Shown here: positions 24,672 through 28,756 of the stretch, piece after piece
Numbering within the stretch: the stretch's first letter is position 1
Layout of the letters: each line of letters opens with the position of its first letter
Source: Gammaproteobacteria bacterium RIFCSPHIGHO2_12_FULL_37_14
Lineage (GTDB): Bacteria; Pseudomonadota; Gammaproteobacteria; DSM-16500
Direction of reading: 5' to 3'
Length of the DNA: 28,756 bases
Assembly: GCA_001801485.1 (NCBI GenBank)
Contig: MGXV01000025.1
Coordinates: forward strand, 1 to 28,756
Translations under genes and position numbers: made by a program
Notes under the pieces: generated by a model
What the model was told of the DNA's origin: nothing
The model's input: only the letters and a program-made list of their open reading frames with translations
Database searches by the model: none

Positions 24672-25466
24672 TTAATATCCCTTTGCATTCACATCAAACG
24701 TTCCAATATACTGTGGGGCTCGTTCTACGGCTGTTTTTAAGCAACCATTTGCATGCAGTTCAATCCAACGATAGCCCGGTGGAATTTTCTCTAAGGCAAA
24801 TGATACTTGCTTTGGTTTAAATTGAAAACAGGTAGAGGGTGCAGAATAACAGGGAATATTTCCTATTGTTTGTGCAAACTCTTGATGGACATGCCCAAAA
24901 AAAACACCTTTTATTTGTGGATAAGGGGCTATCATCTCCCAAAATTCCGTTGCATTCTGCAGACCTATTGGTTCTAACCAGCCACAGCCAACTGATACCG
25001 GATGATGATGAAAAAAAATAATAGTATGATGGTTAGGATAGGAATGCAAACATTGTCGAAGATATTGCAATTCTGATGCAGTGAGATAACCTTCTACTGC
25101 TTTCGGTTTTTGTGAGTTTAATAAAATGATTTGCCATTTTTTTAAAATAATTTGCTTTTGATTGGTCATTGATTCGCGAGGATATACTTGCTTCATCATA
25201 TCCATATCATCATGATTGCCTGCAATCCAATAAATTGGTATGCCAAATGATTTGAGCTCATCGGCTAGATATTCATACGCCATGATGGAGCCATCTTGTG
25301 ATAAATCTCCAGAAAGAACCATTAAATCTATTTTATTAATTTTCTTTTTCAAAGAATTAATAGTAGCTTGAAAACTTTCTTGTGTTTTTACGCCTAGCAA
25401 TAATTTTTCTTGATTTCCAAATAAATGGATATCACTGATCTGTATCATGCGTATGACTTCAGCCAT
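24672..25466 (-). CDS. cpdA: 3',5'-cyclic-AMP phosphodiesterase (CpdA-like metallophosphoesterase)
   Basis: 264 residues from the ATG at 25466-25464. AAGGA lies 6 nt before that ATG but directly touches the ATG at 25472, so the second start is preferred. Class III phosphodiesterase motifs are complete: D12 and H14 (SDIH), D54 (SGD), N84-H85 (GNHD), H154-H155 (FFHHHP) and GHVH (191-194), which bind two metal ions. The E. coli CpdA family hydrolyses cAMP in the cytoplasm; related members act on other substrates, so cAMP is a family-based call. The start overlaps the end of the MFS gene by 8 bases, so the two are probably co-translated. Confidence 0.85.
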   Translation of the reverse strand: MAEVIRMIQISDIHLFGNQEKLLLGVKTQESFQATINSLKKKINKIDLMVLSGDLSQDGSIMAYEYLADELKSFGIPIYWIAGNHDDMDMMKQVYPRESMTNQKQIILKKWQIILLNSQKPKAVEGYLTASELQYLRQCLHSYPNHHTIIFFHHHPVSVGCGWLEPIGLQNATEFWEMIAPYPQIKGVFFGHVHQEFAQTIGNIPCYSAPSTCFQFKPKQVSFALEKIPPGYRWIELHANGCLKTAVERAPQYIGTFDVNAKGY

Positions 25467-26658
25467 GTTCATTCCTTTGAAGATATAAACTAAATTTAAT
25501 TAAACTCCATGCAATACCAATTGCTATAATAATTAGATTGGCTAGCGAATTAACCGTACCATTATAAAATATACTTGCCATGCCACTGCCTAACACCCCA
25601 AAACCAGTTATAAAAGATGTAAATAATGCAACACGTATACTCATAGGTGCATCACTTGCATCAATGATTGTACGATTAAGTGGCGCAAAACATAGTGCTG
25701 TGCCAAACGAAAATAAAATCATCCCAATTAAAAAAGTATATATTGAATCAATTGAAAATACATCGAAGATGAATAGGATAATGCCACCAATTAATGAAAT
25801 CCTTAACCCGAGTTGAATCAATGCTTTTGTTCCCATAGTATCGATCCAATATTTAACTTGGCGATTACCTAAAATATATGCCGCAAACACTAGTGCTTGA
25901 ATGATTCCAAAATCCACTGCACTATAATGAAAACTGACAATGACCAGTAACGGGCCAGCGGTAATCCAAACAATAAATCCAGAAAAAATAAACCCTAATC
26001 CAAACATTTGCAAAATAAATCGCTTATTCCTGAGCACATACCAATATTGCTGAAAAAGCCGCTTAAAATGCAATGAGTGACGCTGTTCTCGTGTTAATGT
26101 TTCTGGCATGCAATAAGATAACATGGCAATAACAAATAACACCCATATTGCAATTATCCAAAAAATCCAACGCCAATCGGAAAAAAGTAATACGACACTG
26201 CCTAATAATGGTCCAAATGCGGGAGCCAAAATGGATATACTGCCCATTAAGGCGAGTATTTTTATCGCTTCTTTTTCTTTATATAACTCATGAATCACTG
26301 CGTACCCAGGGACCAACATGGATGCCATCATGCCACCTTGAATAAAACGCCCTATTAATAAAATGGATAATGTGGTGGTCATCGCACACATTGCTGTAGA
26401 TAACATATAGATGACGCCGCCCAGCAATAATGTTAATTTTCTACCAAATCGATCGGCAATGGCACCCATGACCAAGGGAGTACTAGCTGCACCAATAAAC
26501 CAGGTAGTTAGGGTTAATTGTGCTTCGCTAGAAGTCAATTTTAAATCACGCATCATGGCGGGTAATGCAGGCAAATACATATCATTCGAAAGATAGCTAG
26601 CAATCTCATACAATACAAGCAATAGGGGAAAAACGAGCGATTTTGAATTTTTTATCAT
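25459..26658 (-). CDS. Bcr/CflA-type MFS drug exporter (DHA1, 12 helices)
   Basis: 399 residues with about 12 membrane helices. Seen: YLSNDMYLPALPAMMRDL at the end of TM1 (about 22-40), typical of the Bcr/CflA branch of DHA1 antiporters; motif A in GAIADRFGRKLTLL; and PAFGPLLGSVVL followed by WRWIFWI, matching motif C. The substrate is unknown; relatives export chloramphenicol, bicyclomycin, sulfonamides or small metabolites. The Shine-Dalgarno sequence is weak. Just upstream lie repeated GATGATAA units and a 13-bp inverted repeat, one unit overlapping the start codon, so binding of a regulator or an RNA structure could control it. The last codons and stop overlap the CpdA-like gene's start (ATGGCTGA). 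Confidence 0.9.
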   Translation of the reverse strand: MIKNSKSLVFPLLLVLYEIASYLSNDMYLPALPAMMRDLKLTSSEAQLTLTTWFIGAASTPLVMGAIADRFGRKLTLLLGGVIYMLSTAMCAMTTTLSILLIGRFIQGGMMASMLVPGYAVIHELYKEKEAIKILALMGSISILAPAFGPLLGSVVLLFSDWRWIFWIIAIWVLFVIAMLSYCMPETLTREQRHSLHFKRLFQQYWYVLRNKRFILQMFGLGFIFSGFIVWITAGPLLVIVSFHYSAVDFGIIQALVFAAYILGNRQVKYWIDTMGTKALIQLGLRISLIGGIILFIFDVFSIDSIYTFLIGMILFSFGTALCFAPLNRTIIDASDAPMSIRVALFTSFITGFGVLGSGMASIFYNGTVNSLANLIIIAIGIAWSLIKFSLYLQRNEHG

Positions 26659-26713
26659 CGTATTATCATCTTAGAATATCAGCAGTTAAAATTTACTGAA
26701 TCTAAGATGATAA
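26652..26713. promoter_or_regulatory. Operator-like repeats upstream of the MFS-cpdA genes
   Basis: TTATCATC occurs at 26652-26659 and 26663-26670, exactly 11 bases apart (about one helical turn). The second copy belongs to TTATCATCTTAGA (26663-26675), repeated in perfect inverted form as TCTAAGATGATAA (26701-26713) across 25 bases. A partial copy, TATCATC, lies at 26724-26730. On the transcribed (minus) strand one copy covers the MFS start codon. The spacing and symmetry fit a repressor site; the lack of a T-run argues against a terminator for the upstream gene. Confidence 0.45.
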
Positions 26714-26758
26714 CCTTCTTGGGTATCATCACGATAGAGAATTTGATACAAAAGACAA

Positions 26759-28378
26759 CTATTTTTTGAGTTTACTTGGCTGATGTTCTGATTTATTTTC
26801 TGCCTCTTTGCTTTCATCTTTAGTAGATGCTTCAATCCTCTGCAAGTAATCCTCATAAGGCGATTTGGAATCTGATGATGCTAACGGATTGTTATCCGAT
26901 GATTGACTTCGATCACTAAGATTAACATGTAAATCTGGGTAATTCGATTCTGGACTACTCTTCAATGATTTGTTATTATCTGGCAATTTTGATTGCTCCT
27001 GAATACGATTCGTATATGAATCAGGATGGCTTTTTCCAAATAGTTTAAGAACACTTTCCAACCTTTCTGCAATTCTGTTTTTGTTTTTCTGTTGCGTTGC
27101 GCTCCTTTCTAAACTCTTGTTGCTCGCATCAAAAGAAAGAGGAGGAGCAGAGGGGAGTGCTGATTGAGTAACTGAAACCATTGATTGTCGAATACTCAAC
27201 GCTGGAGCGGATGGAGTAATAGTTAATAGCGGTGCTGAAGGAATACAATTAATAGCTTGATTAACGAAATCAATTGCGCCATGGATAATGTTTTTTTGAT
27301 TAATCTCTTTGATTTTTGTATTTAATATAAATTGCTGTTTAGGTAAATCTGGTAAATCTGCCAATTTATTAGTTTTTTTAATTTGCTTATTTACAAAAAC
27401 ATTTTTTGCATACAAATCATTTCCAATTTTTTCCGAATAAAAATCAATATATTTTTTATCAAATTGTTCGGATGGATTAAAAAAATATTTTTCTTTTAAA
27501 CAGTTTTTAATAAGATTTTTAAACTTTATTTGATCACTTTGATTCACTTCATAATCATCTGTCTTCTTTTTATCATAAACTCCTTCTATCGCACCCTTCA
27601 TACTTTCTTCAGCAATTTTTTCAGCATACATCATCATTTCAATTCGCTTGGTTGCATTTTTCGCATAAGGTGACTGAGGCTCAGCTTCAATCACTTGTTT
27701 ATAGAAATCAATAGAAGAATCGAATTCATTTATTTCTTCATACATACGCGCTTGCAGCCAAATAGCTTTAGTATATGTAGGGAATTTCTTGACTAACTCC
27801 TTACATGCAAGCATTCCTTCTGTAAAATCTTTTTCATCTCCACTCACTATTAGCAATAAAACATCCATATACGCCTGTTCCTGAGCAGTAGGAATTAATT
27901 CCTGGTCTCGCATATATTCAATAACATTTTTTGCATCTATTTTCTGTCGCTCCTGAATAGTAGGAGAACGATTATACATCCTCATAAAGTTAATCACTTC
28001 ATCTGACCGTGGTAAATATGACTGAATATGTTGAACAACCTTATCCTTATCTGATTTTTTTAAATCGATAAAAAAGTCATATATTGAGTCAACAGGAACA
28101 CCAAACATCAGTGCTAATTTTAAATCATAACCAAATATTCTTTCTACAATAGGTTGAATTTTTTCTTTTTTATACTGATCAAATGTGTATTCAGAAGAAT
28201 GACTATATCCTTGTGAATCTTGCTCTCTCCAATCGTTTTCTACCTTAATTTTTGCTGTAGCTTGCTTCAATTGCTGATCTATAGTGTAAAAATATTTCTT
28301 AAATTGCTCTAAAAACTCATAACGTTTCCTAAAAATTTTCTCTTCTTTTTCATTAAAATCAATATCTTTTAATTTCAT
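26759..28378 (-). CDS. TPR-containing protein with PSAP and YPDL motifs, effector-like
   Basis: 539 residues, family not recognised. No signal peptide or membrane segment. The N-terminal half is helical and charged (about 1-180). One or two TPR-like repeats follow (about 185-245: GMLACKELVKKFP, AIWLQARMYEEINEFDSSID, YKQVIEAEPQS). A K-rich helical stretch covers about 255-365. The C-terminal third is low complexity and disordered: PSAP at 380-383, 389-392 and 409-412, YPDL at 480-483, many S, N and D residues, and an acidic-basic tail (KDESKEAENKSE) reminiscent of the E-rich tails of some Dot/Icm substrates. PSAP and YPxL are known host ESCRT (TSG101 and ALIX) docking motifs in viral proteins; their meaning here is inference. 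A good ribosome-binding site (GAGGTGA) precedes the ATG at 28378. Confidence 0.75.
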   Translation of the reverse strand: MKLKDIDFNEKEEKIFRKRYEFLEQFKKYFYTIDQQLKQATAKIKVENDWREQDSQGYSHSSEYTFDQYKKEKIQPIVERIFGYDLKLALMFGVPVDSIYDFFIDLKKSDKDKVVQHIQSYLPRSDEVINFMRMYNRSPTIQERQKIDAKNVIEYMRDQELIPTAQEQAYMDVLLLIVSGDEKDFTEGMLACKELVKKFPTYTKAIWLQARMYEEINEFDSSIDFYKQVIEAEPQSPYAKNATKRIEMMMYAEKIAEESMKGAIEGVYDKKKTDDYEVNQSDQIKFKNLIKNCLKEKYFFNPSEQFDKKYIDFYSEKIGNDLYAKNVFVNKQIKKTNKLADLPDLPKQQFILNTKIKEINQKNIIHGAIDFVNQAINCIPSAPLLTITPSAPALSIRQSMVSVTQSALPSAPPLSFDASNKSLERSATQQKNKNRIAERLESVLKLFGKSHPDSYTNRIQEQSKLPDNNKSLKSSPESNYPDLHVNLSDRSQSSDNNPLASSDSKSPYEDYLQRIEASTKDESKEAENKSEHQPSKLKK

Positions 28379-28561
28379 TATTATTCACCTCATTTCATAC
28401 TTTTTAAGTATAGTCAAAATTCTAGAGTTTTATCTGGCTTAACAAAATACTTTTTTTATAGTACTTTCAAATCGATATGTTTTGCGATGGATGTTTTTTT
28501 GATATGCTGTTAACGATATGCACTACATGGATATTAATCTTTATAGAAAAGGGATTGTTAA

Positions 28562-28756
28562 ATGAAAAAATTATTATTCATTTTATTAATGAGCATGAGC
28601 ATGATCGTTATTTCTAATCATGCATTTGCTACTCTTCAAGATGAAACTGCCCCTGTGTCTGGTTTTGCACGTTCATTTGTATTAGGTACGCCACTTGCAG
28701 ATGCAACCATTACTATTTTAGAAACCGGTTTGAAAATGAAGACTGATAGTAAAGGT
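28562..28756 (+). CDS. Exported protein with possible carboxypeptidase-regulatory-like domain, cut by right edge
   Basis: 65 codons are visible from the ATG at 28562, with AAAAGGG about 8 nt upstream. The first 22 or so residues are a Sec signal peptide: KK, then a methionine-rich hydrophobic core (LLFILLMSMSMIVI), then a likely cleavage after AFA. The mature start reads PVSGFARSFVLGTPLADATI and then ILETGLKMKTDSKG. This 'V.G.a......pl.dA.I...e.g....TDs.G' layout is typical of the transthyretin-like or carboxypeptidase-regulatory-like fold, often an N-terminal domain of secreted hydrolases or surface proteins. The rest is beyond the window, so the function is open. It reads divergently from the TPR protein across a 183-base gap in which no clear promoter was picked out. 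Confidence 0.7.
   Translation, partial: MKKLLFILLMSMSMIVISNHAFATLQDETAPVSGFARSFVLGTPLADATITILETGLKMKTDSKG

Noticed and set aside
1..28756. Search for CRISPR arrays, tRNA or rRNA genes, transposases and attachment sites
   Set aside because: No regularly spaced repeats, cloverleaf-like segments, transposase motifs or flanking direct repeats were recognised by eye. A tRNAscan or Infernal run would be needed to exclude small RNAs.

Overview
This window looks like a piece of chromosome from a low-GC, host-associated gammaproteobacterium, most likely in or near the Legionellales (Legionella, Coxiella, Aquicella, Berkiella type). That is an inference. It rests on AT-rich DNA, an ankyrin-repeat protein and two large coiled-coil or TPR proteins that resemble secreted effectors, an EnhA-like L,D-transpeptidase, and a complete polyhydroxybutyrate synthesis set. 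No rRNA, tRNA, CRISPR array, insertion sequence or integrase was recognised.

Layout. 1-2143 (minus strand): the N-terminal part of a cation P-type ATPase running off the left edge, a DUF4156-type lipoprotein, a small ABM/YgiN-type protein, and two decayed fragments (one is the frameshifted tail of a VIT/CCC1-type transporter). 2383-7228 (plus): an accessory block of a divergent RtcB-like protein, a coiled-coil protein of unknown function, and an ankyrin protein whose C-terminal half carries the CAE and CxxC signature of the zinc-dependent deaminase fold. 7282-9240 (minus): a membrane PAS-GGDEF-EAL c-di-GMP protein. 9328-12507 (minus): an overlapping 2-oxoacid (probably pyruvate) dehydrogenase operon, E1alpha-E1beta-E2. 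12697-15916 (plus): phaB, phasin and phaC. Reading divergently from the dehydrogenase, they suggest a carbon-flow locus from pyruvate through acetyl-CoA to storage polymer. 15929-20887 (minus): an RND efflux pump, its adaptor, and a periplasmic L,D-transpeptidase. 21054-24669 (plus): a tight four-gene membrane operon, TauE/SafE permease, DUF1634 protein, EmrA-like adaptor and EmrB-like exporter. 24672-26658 (minus): a Bcr/CflA-type MFS transporter overlapping a CpdA-like cAMP phosphodiesterase. 26759-28378 (minus): a TPR-containing protein with three PSAP motifs and one YPDL motif. 28562-28756 (plus): the start of an exported protein cut by the right edge.

The most interesting items are the ankyrin-deaminase protein at 5531-7228, the degenerate RtcB-like protein beside it, the late-domain-like motifs in the protein at 26759-28378, and the repeated operator-like sequence in front of the MFS/cpdA pair. 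Several start codons were decided by Shine-Dalgarno spacing, including a likely TTG start for the TauE/SafE gene and a GTG start for E1alpha.
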